Positions 8,318-19,391 of a stretch of DNA of 64,000 nt are shown piece after piece; within the stretch, counting starts at the first letter, position 1, and the number at the start of each line of letters is the position of its first letter. The translations under genes were made by a program, and so were the position numbers. The stretch is taken from contig NZ_JAINZT010000006.1 in the NCBI RefSeq assembly GCF_020166515.1, positions 310,001-374,000 of the forward strand, given 5' to 3'. Source of the stretch: Robertkochia flava (GTDB lineage: Bacteria; Bacteroidota; Bacteroidia; Flavobacteriales; Flavobacteriaceae). Below the pieces are notes generated by a model. That model saw only the letters and a list, made by a program, of their open reading frames with translations, ran no database searches and was not told the DNA's origin.

Positions 8318-10423
8318 ATGGTGCAAACAAACCTCCTGCAAACTCCCATTGATTACCTGAAAGGAGTAGGTCCGAACCGGGCTGATCTTTTGCGGCAGGA
8401 ATTGGGTATTCATACCTACCAGGATCTGCTGAACCTCTTTCCAAACAGGTACCTCGATCGCACCCGTTACTATAAGATCAATGAATTGCAACGCAATAAT
8501 GCAGAGGTTCAGGTCATAGGAAGGGTAGTACACCTTAAAACGGTGGAACACAAGGGCAAAAAGCGCCTTGTAGCCACCTTAAGGGATGAGACCGGAGAAA
8601 TGGAATTGGTTTGGTTCCGGGCTCACAAATGGATTCGGGAAAGCCTTAAGATCAATCAGCCCTATGTGATTTTCGGTAAAACCAATTGGTTTAACGGGTT
8701 TTCCATGGCACATCCCGATATGGAGCTCCTTGAAGACCATAAGAGAAGTTTACAATCGGGCATGCAGCCTGTTTATCCGTCCACAGAGAAGCTTGCCAAC
8801 AAGGGAATTACCAACAGGGTGATCAACAAACTCCTCCAGCAACTCTTCAGGGAAACGCGAGGGCGATTTTACGAAACCCTTCCCTCCGATCTTTTGGCAG
8901 AACTCAAACTAATGCCCAAGAGCGAGGCGATGATCAACATACATTTCCCCAGAAATGGCGAATTGCTGGCAAGAGCCCAATACCGGCTAAAGTTTGAGGA
9001 GCTCTTTTATATTCAATTGCAGCTAATCGCCAGGAACCTGAGCAATAAGAAGAAGATCAAGGGACTGCCCTTTGAGGAGGTAGGCGAACACTTTAAGAAT
9101 TTTTATAATGACCACCTCCCCTTTGAACTCACCAACGCTCAAAAAAGGGTGATACGCGAAATCAGGAACGACCTGGGAAGCCATGCTCAAATGAACCGGT
9201 TACTTCAGGGAGATGTAGGGTCGGGAAAAACCATTGTCGCCCTAATGAGCATGCTTCTGGCAGTCGACAATAACTATCAGGCTTGCCTGGTGGCACCTAC
9301 CGAGATCCTGGCACAACAGCATTATAACGGACTGTCGGCGTTGCTGGAAGGTTTGCACATCGGGATCAGGCTCCTTACCGGCTCTACATCCAGGGCAGAC
9401 CGAAAGGAGATCCACGATGGATTGAAAAGCGGAAGCCTTCATATTCTTGTCGGTACCCATGCGGTGCTGGAGGACAAGGTGAAGTTTAAAAATCTCGGTC
9501 TTGCCATCATAGATGAACAACACCGTTTCGGGGTAGCACAGCGCTCCAAGTTATGGCATAAAAATCATACCCCTCCACACATCCTTGTCATGACAGCCAC
9601 CCCTATACCCAGGACCCTGGCCATGAGCCTGTACGGAGACCTGGACATTTCTGTGATAGACGAACTTCCCCCCGGCCGTAAACCTATTAAAACCGTGCAC
9701 AGATATGACGCCAACCGGCTAAAGGTTTTCGCCTTTATCAGAGATGAGATCAAAAAAGGAAGGCAGATCTATGTGGTCTATCCCCTGATTGAAGAATCGG
9801 AGAAACTGGATTACAAGGATCTCATGGACGGCTACGCCAGTATAGAAAGGGAATTCCCCAGGCCGGACTACCAGATCTCTGTTGTGCACGGCCGGATGAA
9901 AGCAGAAGATAAAGATTATGAAATGGACCGGTTCCTCAGAGGAGAAACCCAGATCATGATCGCTACTACTGTGATCGAAGTAGGGGTAAATGTACCTAAC
10001 GCATCTGTTATGATTATCGAAAGTGCAGAGCGGTTCGGATTATCTCAGTTGCACCAGCTAAGGGGACGTGTTGGCCGGGGTGCAGAGCAGAGCTTTTGCA
10101 TCCTGATGACGGGCCACAAATTATCGAACGACAGCAAAACGCGCCTGGAAACCATGTGTGCCACCAATGATGGCTTTGAAATCGCGGAAGTTGACCTCAG
10201 GTTGCGAGGCCCCGGAGACCTGATGGGCACCCAGCAAAGCGGTGTTCTTAACCTTAAGGTAGCCGATATCGTGAAAGACAATGAGATCCTTAAAGCGGCA
10301 CGTTACTACGCTATCAGAACCCTTAAGGACGATCCGGGACTTAAGCAGGAAAAAAACAGACCTGTAGCCTATACTTACCAGCAGATGGCCAAACATAAAA
10401 ATATCTGGACCTACATTTCCTGA
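8318..10423 (+). CDS. recG: ATP-dependent DNA helicase RecG
   Basis: Branch-migrating helicase that remodels stalled forks and Holliday junctions. The N-terminal wedge (OB-fold) domain carries [12 protein letters not shown]. Walker A GDVGSGKT is near residue 300, the DEQHRFG box near 398, TATPIPRTL follows, and the helicase C-domain contains [10 protein letters not shown] and LRGRVGRG. The product is about 701 residues, normal for RecG. I chose ATG at 8318 ([10 protein letters not shown]) rather than one six codons upstream, because the family usually begins close to this point and the earlier start overlaps the promoter-like region. The protein is complete. Confidence 0.96.
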   Translation: MVQTNLLQTPIDYLKGVGPNRADLLRQELGIHTYQDLLNLFPNRYLDRTRYYKINELQRNNAEVQVIGRVVHLKTVEHKGKKRLVATLRDETGEMELVWFRAHKWIRESLKINQPYVIFGKTNWFNGFSMAHPDMELLEDHKRSLQSGMQPVYPSTEKLANKGITNRVINKLLQQLFRETRGRFYETLPSDLLAELKLMPKSEAMINIHFPRNGELLARAQYRLKFEELFYIQLQLIARNLSNKKKIKGLPFEEVGEHFKNFYNDHLPFELTNAQKRVIREIRNDLGSHAQMNRLLQGDVGSGKTIVALMSMLLAVDNNYQACLVAPTEILAQQHYNGLSALLEGLHIGIRLLTGSTSRADRKEIHDGLKSGSLHILVGTHAVLEDKVKFKNLGLAIIDEQHRFGVAQRSKLWHKNHTPPHILVMTATPIPRTLAMSLYGDLDISVIDELPPGRKPIKTVHRYDANRLKVFAFIRDEIKKGRQIYVVYPLIEESEKLDYKDLMDGYASIEREFPRPDYQISVVHGRMKAEDKDYEMDRFLRGETQIMIATTVIEVGVNVPNASVMIIESAERFGLSQLHQLRGRVGRGAEQSFCILMTGHKLSNDSKTRLETMCATNDGFEIAEVDLRLRGPGDLMGTQQSGVLNLKVADIVKDNEILKAARYYAIRTLKDDPGLKQEKNRPVAYTYQQMAKHKNIWTYIS

Positions 10424-10584
10424 CACATGATAACTATCCTGATTCCAGCCATTTAAATCTGTACGCTGTCTCGTGAGCCACTCACCTGCCGGAATAGTTT
10501 GGAAATCCACCTTACAAACACCTTCGGTAAGGGGGTAAATTATAGCTGTATTATTATCTTTGCCCAGCATCTATAATCAAAAGC

Positions 10585-13011
10585 ATGAAAATTTCATACA
10601 ACTGGTTAAAACAATTCATTAATACGGATCTCGAGGTTGAAAAAGCCGGAGAGCTACTCACAGATCTTGGTTTGGAAGTTGAGGGTATCGAGCCCTTTGA
10701 ATCTGTAAAAGGAGGATTAAAGGGTATCGTTGTTGGTCACGTTACCGAATGTGAACAGCATCCAAATGCAGATCGCCTCAAACTAACCAAGGTGGACCTG
10801 GGAAATGGATCACCCGTACAAATCGTATGTGGAGCCCCTAATGTTGCAAAGGGCCAAAAGGTACCCGTAGCAACCGTTGGCACTACACTATACGATAAGG
10901 ATGGTGCGCCCTGGGAGATCAAAAAAGGTAAGATTCGGGGAGAGGTTTCCATGGGTATGATCTGCGCGGAAGATGAACTTGGGCTAGGTGAAAGTCATGA
11001 TGGCATAATGGTTCTGGACGAAACTCTTGCCCCGGGAACACCTTGTGCAGACTTATTTAAGGTGGAAAACGATCAGGTTTTCGAGATCGGACTTACCCCA
11101 AACCGGGCAGATGCCATGAGTCATTATGGGGTGGCCAGAGACCTCAGAGCAGGTTTGCTTCAACAGGGGAAGCACTTGGAACTCATTACGCCATCCGTGA
11201 GCAGTTTTCATGTAGACAACCGTACCCTTCGTGTAGATGTTGAGGTAAAAGACAAAAAACTGTGTCCGCGGTATTGTGGATTAACCATTACAGGAGTTCG
11301 GGTTTCTGAATCCCCGGAATGGCTTAAGAACCGACTGCTGGCCATAGGTATCGCACCCAAAAATAATGTGGTTGATGTTACCAATTACGTGCTTCACGAA
11401 TTGGGACAGCCTTTACACGCCTTCGATGCAGCCAAGATCGACGGCAATAAAATTGAGGTAAAAACTCTGGAGGAGGGTACTAAATTCGTCACTCTTGATG
11501 AGGTTGAGCGGGAATTAAGTGCCGAAGACCTCATGATATGCGATAAGAGCAAACCCCTGTGTATTGCCGGGGTGTTTGGAGGACTGCATTCGGGAGTTAC
11601 CGAATCTACCAATCAGGTTTTCCTGGAAAGTGCATATTTCGATCCGGTATCTGTAAGGAAAACGGCCAAACGCCATGGATTAAATACAGATGCTTCCTTC
11701 CGGTTTGAAAGAGGAATCGACATCAACCTTACCAAATACTCCCTGCTGCGGGCGGCACTTTTGATTAAGGAAGTAGCCGGTGGCAATATTTCCAGCGATG
11801 TGGAGGATATCTATCCTGTGAAGTTTGAAGATTTCCAGGTATTTCTGACTTTTGACAAGATTCATAACCTGATCGGTCAGGAGATCCCCACAGAAACCAT
11901 CAAGGCTATTCTAACCTCACTGGAGATCAAGATCAATAACGTAACAGAATCCGGGATCGGACTCACCATACCTTCTTACCGCGTAGATGTTCAGCGCGAG
12001 GTAGACGTGATCGAGGAAATCCTTAGGGTTTACGGTTACAACAATGTGGAGGCTAGCCAGAAATTTAATGCTTCGGTGGCCCCGACATCGCGATTCGAAG
12101 ATCATAAAATAAGCAATATTGCAGGTGACCTTCTGGCTTCCAGAGGTTTTTACGAGATCATGGCCAATTCCCTGACCTCTCCAAAATACGGAGAATTAAC
12201 AGACACCATCAGGGAAGAACACCAGGTAAAGATCATCAATCCGCTAAGCAATGAATTGTCGGTTTTACGCCAGAACATGCTTTTTAGCGGCCTTGAAGCT
12301 CTTAGCTACAACATCAACAGAAGAAATGGCGATATCAAACTTTTTGAGTTCGGTAAAACCTATGACCGGTTCGAAGACAAAAGGAAAGAAACAAAACATC
12401 TTACCATGTTCGTTACCGGAGAACAGCACCGGGAAAGCTGGAATGTGAAATCCGGTCCTTCCGATTTTTTCTATCTCAAAGGCACCATTGAGCTTCTGTT
12501 GGAGAGGTTAGGCATTTCCGGACTAAAAAGTAAACCCGCTAAGGAGGATTACCTGAGTGAAGGCCTCTCCTACCACGCAGGAAAAATTCCGGTGGTAAGT
12601 TTTGGACTGGTAAGTAAAAAGATCCTTAAGGCTACAGAGATCAAACAAAACGTACTTTACGCTTCTTTGAACTGGGATAACATCCTGATGCTGATCAGTA
12701 GAAAACAGGTGCTTTTTGAAGACATTCCTAAATTTCCGGAAGTAAGAAGAGACCTGGCCTTACTGATCGATGATTCGGTGAGTTTTAATGACCTGTATCA
12801 AACCGCCATGCAATCGGAAAGAAAATTACTTAAAGAAGTTCATCTCTTTGATGTGTACCAGGGCAAAAACCTTCCGGAAGGCAAAAAGTCGTATGCATTA
12901 AGTTTTATTCTCCGCGACGATGTAAAAACCCTGAATGACAAACAAATTGACAAGGTCATGCAAAAACTGCAAAACAGTTTTGAAAAGCAGTTTAACGCCA
13001 GCCTGAGATAA
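10585..13011 (+). CDS. pheT: Phenylalanine--tRNA ligase beta subunit
   Basis: 808-residue beta subunit of the alpha2-beta2 phenylalanyl-tRNA synthetase. Domain order is as expected: N-terminal MKISYNWLKQF, tRNA-binding OB domain (about 40-150, with HPNADRLKLTKVDLG), the B3/B4 editing domain, the B5 DNA-binding-like domain, the catalytic-core-like domain, and the C-terminal FDX-ACB anticodon-binding domain (last 95 residues, with FPEVRRDLALLIDDSVSF). Full length. pheS is not adjacent, which is common in Bacteroidota. Confidence 0.97.
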   Translation: MKISYNWLKQFINTDLEVEKAGELLTDLGLEVEGIEPFESVKGGLKGIVVGHVTECEQHPNADRLKLTKVDLGNGSPVQIVCGAPNVAKGQKVPVATVGTTLYDKDGAPWEIKKGKIRGEVSMGMICAEDELGLGESHDGIMVLDETLAPGTPCADLFKVENDQVFEIGLTPNRADAMSHYGVARDLRAGLLQQGKHLELITPSVSSFHVDNRTLRVDVEVKDKKLCPRYCGLTITGVRVSESPEWLKNRLLAIGIAPKNNVVDVTNYVLHELGQPLHAFDAAKIDGNKIEVKTLEEGTKFVTLDEVERELSAEDLMICDKSKPLCIAGVFGGLHSGVTESTNQVFLESAYFDPVSVRKTAKRHGLNTDASFRFERGIDINLTKYSLLRAALLIKEVAGGNISSDVEDIYPVKFEDFQVFLTFDKIHNLIGQEIPTETIKAILTSLEIKINNVTESGIGLTIPSYRVDVQREVDVIEEILRVYGYNNVEASQKFNASVAPTSRFEDHKISNIAGDLLASRGFYEIMANSLTSPKYGELTDTIREEHQVKIINPLSNELSVLRQNMLFSGLEALSYNINRRNGDIKLFEFGKTYDRFEDKRKETKHLTMFVTGEQHRESWNVKSGPSDFFYLKGTIELLLERLGISGLKSKPAKEDYLSEGLSYHAGKIPVVSFGLVSKKILKATEIKQNVLYASLNWDNILMLISRKQVLFEDIPKFPEVRRDLALLIDDSVSFNDLYQTAMQSERKLLKEVHLFDVYQGKNLPEGKKSYALSFILRDDVKTLNDKQIDKVMQKLQNSFEKQFNASLR

Positions 13012-13019
13012 TATCCAAT

Positions 13020-13045
13020 AAGGGCCCGGCCTGTTCCGGGTCCTT
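13020..13045 (+). terminator. Stem-loop after pheT, weak terminator
   Basis: A 10-bp stem AAGGGCCCGG / CCGGGTCCTT with one G-T pair and a 6-base loop begins 8 bases after the pheT stop. There is no proper T-run after it (AATTG), so termination may be weak or the hairpin may protect the 3' end. Confidence 0.45.
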
Positions 13046-13181
13046 AATTGTTTATGTTAAATTCTTACCATCCTCACCTAATTTTAACAATTACAGCACG
13101 CATTCCTCTGTAACACTCTTGTAACCAAGCTTCTATTTCCTTATTTTTGAGAAGCTATGAAAACGGTTAAATAAATCAGAG

Positions 13182-13898
13182 ATGTTGAAAAAGACGAATG
13201 TAGAGGAAAAGTTGCGCGCTTACCGCGATCGCATCAATGCAGAGAAGAACATCCTTCACCAGGTACAATCCATCCTTAGAAAAGAACAGGAAAAAGAGGT
13301 CCTTATTGTTAATGAGTTAACCGAAGGGAAAGACGAAAATTTTAACAATTTTACGATCTCTAAACTGGATGTAGACCGGGTATACCACCTGGATCATATT
13401 AAAAAGATCTGTATCGATTACCGCCTCCGGTTTCTGGCCAGCAGGTATTTTAAAGGAAAAATACCACCCGAGGCGCTCATTGAAATCAAATCCCTGGAAA
13501 AGCAACACCAGACCCAGCTAAAAGGTTTTAAGATCATTGCGCCTTCTAAGTTATTCAAACTGGAGAATGCAGACGATCCCTTACTGTTCGCTCCCATTGG
13601 AAACGGATACTATTACCTGGTACACAAGTGGGGAGGTGATTTACACCCTATGCGTAAATTCCTGGTCATGCCATTTCGCAATTTAACAAATCTTATCATC
13701 ACGGTCCTCATGGTCAGTTGGGTATGCACGAAAATGATGCCTCTAGGGCTGTTTACCGGGGAGGATGATGCAGGCAGCTTCTGGCTGCTTTATATGTTTA
13801 TGTTCAAGATGATTGGTAGTATTGTTATCTTTTACGGTTTTGCCCTTGGGAAAAATTTCAATACCCATATCTGGAACAGTAAATACTTTAATGCCTGA
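13182..13898 (+). CDS. Conserved protein with C-terminal membrane helices, function unknown
   Basis: 238-residue protein. The N-terminal part (about 1-50) is a predicted coiled coil rich in Lys/Glu (VEEKLRAYRDRINAEKNIL). It is followed by a soluble domain with LDHIKKICIDYRLRFLASRYFKG. Two hydrophobic segments lie near the C-terminus (about 170-192 and 202-225). The pattern suggests a cytoplasmic domain anchored by a C-terminal hairpin. It sits 37 bases before a DUF2007 gene in the same orientation, so the two are probably co-transcribed. I do not recognise the family. Confidence 0.7.
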   Translation: MLKKTNVEEKLRAYRDRINAEKNILHQVQSILRKEQEKEVLIVNELTEGKDENFNNFTISKLDVDRVYHLDHIKKICIDYRLRFLASRYFKGKIPPEALIEIKSLEKQHQTQLKGFKIIAPSKLFKLENADDPLLFAPIGNGYYYLVHKWGGDLHPMRKFLVMPFRNLTNLIITVLMVSWVCTKMMPLGLFTGEDDAGSFWLLYMFMFKMIGSIVIFYGFALGKNFNTHIWNSKYFNA

Positions 13899-13935
13899 TC
13901 GTCTGGTAAATTCGAAAACTTTTAAAAAACAATCT

Positions 13936-14205
13936 ATGACAACCGATTCATATACTCACCTGTTCACAGGAAACCAGGTTCAGGTCATGTTACTCATGGA
14001 GGAACTAAAGAAATTTGATATTATTCCGGTAACCCGAAATGAATCTGAATCGGGCCGACTGGCCGGGTTTGCCCCTCCTGTATTTAATCAGATCCAGGTT
14101 TTTATTCACAAAGATGAAATGGATAAAAGCAGGGCGGTTCTGGATAATTTACAGCATGAACTGGACAATATACAACGGGAAGACTCTGAGGAAGAGACCC
14201 GATAG
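13936..14205 (+). CDS. DUF2007-like small protein
   Basis: 89-residue protein starting MTTDSYTHLFTGNQVQVMLLMEEL. It resembles DUF2007 (putative signal-transducing) proteins, with an N-terminal strand-helix GNQVQVMLLMEELKKFDI, then QIQVFIHKDEMDKSRAVLDNL. The ATG at 13936 is preferred over an in-frame GTG-type start 41 codons upstream, because that extension overlaps the preceding gene in another frame. Followed by a strong hairpin terminator. Role unknown. Confidence 0.7.
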   Translation: MTTDSYTHLFTGNQVQVMLLMEELKKFDIIPVTRNESESGRLAGFAPPVFNQIQVFIHKDEMDKSRAVLDNLQHELDNIQREDSEEETR

Positions 14206-14215
14206 CAACAATAGA

Positions 14216-14250
14216 AAAAGCCTGACTCTTAAAAGGGTCAGGCTTCTTTA
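14216..14250. terminator. Bidirectional intrinsic terminator
   Basis: AAGCCTGAC and GTCAGGCTT form a 9-bp perfect stem with an AT-rich loop. A T-run follows on each strand (AAAAAGCC on the left reads as T-run on the minus strand). It lies between the converging DUF2007 and ABC-F genes and can serve both. Confidence 0.85.
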
Positions 14251-14278
14251 TAATGCTATAAATTAAGTATAATACAGG

Positions 14279-15922
<1,644 letters not shown>

Positions 15923-16027
15923 TTATGCCGCAAAAGTAAGAAATAATGAACACATAATACAGGGAGAGCAAAGCCTAAAAAAGTCTTATTTAACTAGGCC
16001 TTAACATCAGGAATTAGGAAGCTTTTA

Positions 16028-16035
16028 TAGATTTG
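16028..16035 (+). promoter_or_regulatory. Candidate -7 promoter element
   Basis: TAGATTTG matches the Bacteroidota -7 consensus TAnnTTTG exactly and lies about 58 bases before the ATG of the lipoprotein gene at 16093. The -33 element is poor (TTAACA about 24 bases upstream), so this is tentative. Confidence 0.35.
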
Positions 16036-16092
16036 TTATAATGAGGGAAAAAGGAGACAACTCCCGGAAAATTTGAACAGAACTCTGAATTC

Positions 16093-17511
16093 ATGAAGAA
16101 ATTTTTACTGGTACTTGTAGGTCTTCTGATGTACAGCTGCGATCAGGCAGATCCGGTCACCTATTTTGGTGGAGAAATCGTCAATCCAAAAGATGACTAC
16201 GTGTATCTGTTCTACGAAGAAGTACAGTTGGATTCAGCAAGTCTGGACGACCAAAACCGGTTTCATTTTAGCCTTAATAATCCTGAAGAAGGAGTTTACA
16301 AATTCTTTCACGGACGGGAATACCAGTATATTCTTCTGGAAGCGCAGGACAGCCTGATGCTTCGTCTCAACACCATGGAGTTTGACGAGTCCCTGATTTT
16401 CTCCGGTATAGGTTCGGAAAAGAACAATTTTATGATCGATATGTTCTTGCTCAAAGAAGATGAGAAGAATCTGGTCGACAACTTTTACAAGGCCTCCCCG
16501 GAAATCTTCGTCAAAAAGCTGGACTCCATGAGGGCTATGAAGGTCGTCGAATACGAGGAACTGCTTTCCGAGACCGATCTTTCGCCCCTGGCTAAACACG
16601 TAACCAAGGCTACCATCGACTTCCCGTACTACACCAACAAAGAGTATTATACCGACATGCACAAATACTGGCTGGGATTAAAGGAGAAACCGGAACTGCC
16701 GGAATCTTTTTACAACCATCGCATGCAGGTAGACATTAACGATAAGTCCCTGGCACACCTGGAAGCTTATTCAAATTATGTAAATGCATATCTTGACAGA
16801 TTAACCAAGGATAATTGCAGAGGAGCGTGTCAAATTGGAGGAAAATGGAGCCCCTATCACTACGGTACACATAAACTTCACCTGGTAGACAGCCTGATCT
16901 CCCTCGGTAATCTCCGTTCGAAACTCTTCGAAACTACCGCATTCAAATATTTTCAGTACGACCATCAGGAAGAAACCAATAAGAAATTCATCACCCTTTA
17001 CAAAAAACTTACATCCGGTAATTCGTCTGCAGATATAGACATGGTATACCAGGCTGTTAACAACCTGCGCAAGGGCGCTACCTTTCCTGTTCTTGAGCTC
17101 TACGATAAAAAAGGTGAGAAACACCGGCTTGATTCTTCCTGGTACGATCAGAAAACGGTATTCTACACCTGGCATTCCGACCGTAAAATGCTGGCCAGGG
17201 AAAAGATCCAGCATATGACTGAAATGGCCTCCAAATATCCCGAATTTCAGTTCATCGGTATCAATCTTGATCCGGACCATCAGACCTGGCTAAACACCAT
17301 GAATGAACTTGGTGTAAGCGATAAAAACCAGCTCAGAGCACCGGATATGGAATATATAGTAAAGCGGTTTGCCTACCTGCGACTTAACCGAATGGTTGTT
17401 GTGGACAAGGATGGAAAAGTTATCGAAGGATTCGGAAACATCTATAATTTCGCTCCTATAGAATATAATAAGGTGGCATCGAAATTAACCGAATCCCTGC
17501 CGGAATTATAA
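16093..17511 (+). CDS. Lipoprotein with DUF4369-like N-terminus and thioredoxin-like C-terminus lacking CxxC
   Basis: 472-residue lipoprotein; the lipid-attachment Cys16 follows a short hydrophobic signal (LLMYSC). Residues 20-110 resemble the beta-rich DUF4369 domain often placed before thioredoxin folds in Bacteroidota. The last 150 residues look like a TlpA/AhpC-type fold: KGATFPVLELYDKKGE, a strand KTVFYTW, FIGINLD and a final NRMVVVDKDGKVI strand. The usual WCxxC is replaced by WHSDRKM, so it cannot act as a classical thiol-disulfide oxidoreductase. It is probably periplasmic, anchored to the inner or outer membrane. Function unknown. Confidence 0.8.
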   Translation: MKKFLLVLVGLLMYSCDQADPVTYFGGEIVNPKDDYVYLFYEEVQLDSASLDDQNRFHFSLNNPEEGVYKFFHGREYQYILLEAQDSLMLRLNTMEFDESLIFSGIGSEKNNFMIDMFLLKEDEKNLVDNFYKASPEIFVKKLDSMRAMKVVEYEELLSETDLSPLAKHVTKATIDFPYYTNKEYYTDMHKYWLGLKEKPELPESFYNHRMQVDINDKSLAHLEAYSNYVNAYLDRLTKDNCRGACQIGGKWSPYHYGTHKLHLVDSLISLGNLRSKLFETTAFKYFQYDHQEETNKKFITLYKKLTSGNSSADIDMVYQAVNNLRKGATFPVLELYDKKGEKHRLDSSWYDQKTVFYTWHSDRKMLAREKIQHMTEMASKYPEFQFIGINLDPDHQTWLNTMNELGVSDKNQLRAPDMEYIVKRFAYLRLNRMVVVDKDGKVIEGFGNIYNFAPIEYNKVASKLTESLPEL

Positions 17512-17546
17512 AGCGTTAAACATTTATTCAGTTATATTTTTTCATT

Positions 17547-17578
17547 AAAAAAGCCTGTACAAATTGTACAGGCTTTTC
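17547..17578. terminator. Bidirectional intrinsic terminator
   Basis: Near-perfect stem AAAAGCCTGTAC / GTACAGGCTTTT with a 5-base loop AAATT, between the converging lipoprotein and transaldolase genes. T-runs follow on both strands. Confidence 0.9.
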
Positions 17579-17620
17579 TATATCATGTGAGGTCTGCAAA
17601 TTTAAATTTTGCAGCTGCTC

Positions 17621-18274
17621 TTAATTTCCCTTTTTATGATCTGCAAGGAATTGAGCCAGCCCAGAATCTGTTAACGGATGCTTCAGAAGTCCGGTAATGG
17701 CCGATAAAGGTCCTGTCATTACATCAGCTCCTATCCTCGCGCACTCAATCACGTGCATGGTGTGCCTAACGGAGGCGGCAAGGATCTCTGTTTCAAAACC
17801 ATAATTATCATAAATGGTTCTAATATCCTGAATCAACGCCAGACCGTCAGTAGAGATATCATCAAGCCTTCCGATAAATGGAGACACATAGGTAGCCCCT
17901 GCTTTGGCAGCCAAAAGGGCCTGCCCGGAAGAAAATACCAGCGTACAGTTGGTTCTGATACCCTGATCTGAAAAATATTTAATAGCTTTAATTCCATCCT
18001 TGATCATCGGAACTTTAACCACGATCTGCTCATGAAGTTCTGCAAGCTCCTCACCTTCCCTGATAATACCTTCATAGTCGGTAGCGATCACTTCTGCAGA
18101 AACGTCACCTTCAACCAGGTTACAAATATCCACGTAGTGCTTTAAAATATTATTTCTGCCGGTGATCCCTTCTTTTGCCATCAGGGATGGGTTTGTAGTT
18201 ACCCCGTCCAGTACTCCAAGAGCCTCTGCTTCCTGGATTTGCGCAAGGTTTGCCGTATCGATAAAAAATTTCAT
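17621..18274 (-). CDS. fsa: Transaldolase-like fructose-6-phosphate aldolase
   Basis: 217-residue class I aldolase of the short transaldolase/FSA family, acting on sugar phosphates in the cytoplasm by a Schiff-base lysine. Visible: [10 protein letters not shown] start with Asp6, GVTTNPSL (about 24-31), the Schiff-base Lys87 in VVKVPM, and [25 protein letters not shown] at the end of the barrel. The length is that of the short subfamily annotated as fructose-6-phosphate aldolase or small transaldolase. Which activity it has cannot be settled by sequence. It is a lone gene with a terminator shared with its converging neighbour. Confidence 0.9.
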   Translation of the reverse strand: MKFFIDTANLAQIQEAEALGVLDGVTTNPSLMAKEGITGRNNILKHYVDICNLVEGDVSAEVIATDYEGIIREGEELAELHEQIVVKVPMIKDGIKAIKYFSDQGIRTNCTLVFSSGQALLAAKAGATYVSPFIGRLDDISTDGLALIQDIRTIYDNYGFETEILAASVRHTMHVIECARIGADVMTGPLSAITGLLKHPLTDSGLAQFLADHKKGN

Positions 18275-18344
18275 AGGTTAACTTATAAGGAGTTATGATA
18301 ATTATAAACTTGTGCCGTTTGAACCTTCAAATGGCCCGGCAAAG

Positions 18345-19154
18345 TTATAATTTATAATGGTTAAGCAGTAATTTATTGAAAACTTTATCCGGTAAAACCT
18401 GTTTTAATTTTACCGACATCTTCTCCATAAAGGCTCCTGCCTTGTAATGCAGCTTCCTGTTCTTTTTCTCAATAATGCGTTCCACCTTTTTGCCAATAAG
18501 GGAAGGGTCTGCAGAGTCCGCCATTTGCTCATTGATCACCTTCATGACTCGTCCGTAGTGTTTTTTGTAATCTGAAGTATCCAGAACCGGAGAGTGATAA
18601 CGTCCATGTGCAATATTGGTATTGAAATCACCCGGGGCAATATTGCAGATATCAATTCCCATATGGTACAATTCCATCTGCATACTTTCTGAAACCAGGC
18701 TCAGAGCTCCTTTGGTGGCACTGTACACCCCTCTGTAGGGCAATCCCATGTAACCGGCAATGGAAGTGATATTAATGATAAGACCCTTCCTGTGTGCCCT
18801 CATATAGGGCAATACTGCCTTCATCATATGAATCGGACCGTAAAAATTAGTATCAAAAGCCCTTCGTATCTCTGCTGTGGGAGTTTCTTCCAGTGGACCG
18901 GTAATACCCACGCCTGCATTGTTGATCAGTACGTCTATACGTCCCTCTTTTTCCTGAATCTCATGCGCTACAGCTATGGCATTTTCAGGATCAGTTACAT
19001 CGAGTTTTAATAAAGGAAAAGGAAGTGAGTGACCTGAAAACTGCTCCGGATTTCTGCTGGTACCATATACGATGTATCCCCTGGAAACCAGGTGTGTTCC
19101 AATCGCCTTTCCGATACCTGACGAACCGCCCGTTATAAGTACAACTTTAGACAT
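18345..19154 (-). CDS. Short-chain dehydrogenase/reductase (SDR)
   Basis: 269-residue classical SDR, an NAD(P)-dependent oxidoreductase. The cofactor loop TGGSSGIG (8-15), NNAG (78-81), and the catalytic set Ser131, Tyr144 and Lys148 (YSATK) are all present. The C-terminal 30 residues include a basic, hydrophobic tail (YKAGAFMEKMSVKLKQVLPDKVFNKLLL) that may touch the membrane, as seen in SDRs acting on lipids. No operon partner indicates the substrate. Start MSKVVLITGG is the only sensible one. Confidence 0.92.
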   Translation of the reverse strand: MSKVVLITGGSSGIGKAIGTHLVSRGYIVYGTSRNPEQFSGHSLPFPLLKLDVTDPENAIAVAHEIQEKEGRIDVLINNAGVGITGPLEETPTAEIRRAFDTNFYGPIHMMKAVLPYMRAHRKGLIINITSIAGYMGLPYRGVYSATKGALSLVSESMQMELYHMGIDICNIAPGDFNTNIAHGRYHSPVLDTSDYKKHYGRVMKVINEQMADSADPSLIGKKVERIIEKKNRKLHYKAGAFMEKMSVKLKQVLPDKVFNKLLLNHYKL

Positions 19155-19205
19155 TTTTACTCAGGGTAGACAGAGTTAATTTAATCGGGAAGAAATAAAA
19201 AAAAA

Positions 19206-19301
19206 CGGCAAGCTACCTACATCGCACCGCTGCGACCACATACCCTTGCTGCGTTCCCGCCCTGGGGGATTCTGCAGGAGCTGGTCGTGTAGGACTTGCC
19301 G
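19206..19301 (-). ncRNA. ffs: Signal recognition particle RNA, small bacterial type (4.5S)
   Basis: Read on the minus strand, the segment folds as one long hairpin. The ends GGCAAGTCCTAC and GTAGGTAGCTTGCC pair, and the apical part holds the SRP domain IV core: CCAGGGCGGGAACGCAGCAA, with the conserved asymmetric loop (AGCA) and the GGAA-type tetraloop bound by Ffh. At about 95 nt it is a normal small SRP RNA, and it resembles Bacteroidota SRP RNAs as I remember them. It lies alone between the SDR gene and the divergent glutaminyl cyclase gene. Confidence 0.93.
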
Positions 19302-19391
19302 GGTGCAAATATACAAACTCTTGTAGCTTTCACAATAATTTTACCATGTAAATTTTATTAAATACCTTGCCCTGAAAAAGCAACAATCCCC

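Noticed and set aside
19206-19301. The structured RNA as tmRNA, 6S RNA or a riboswitch
   Set aside because: Size and the domain IV core of the SRP RNA fit only the small SRP RNA.
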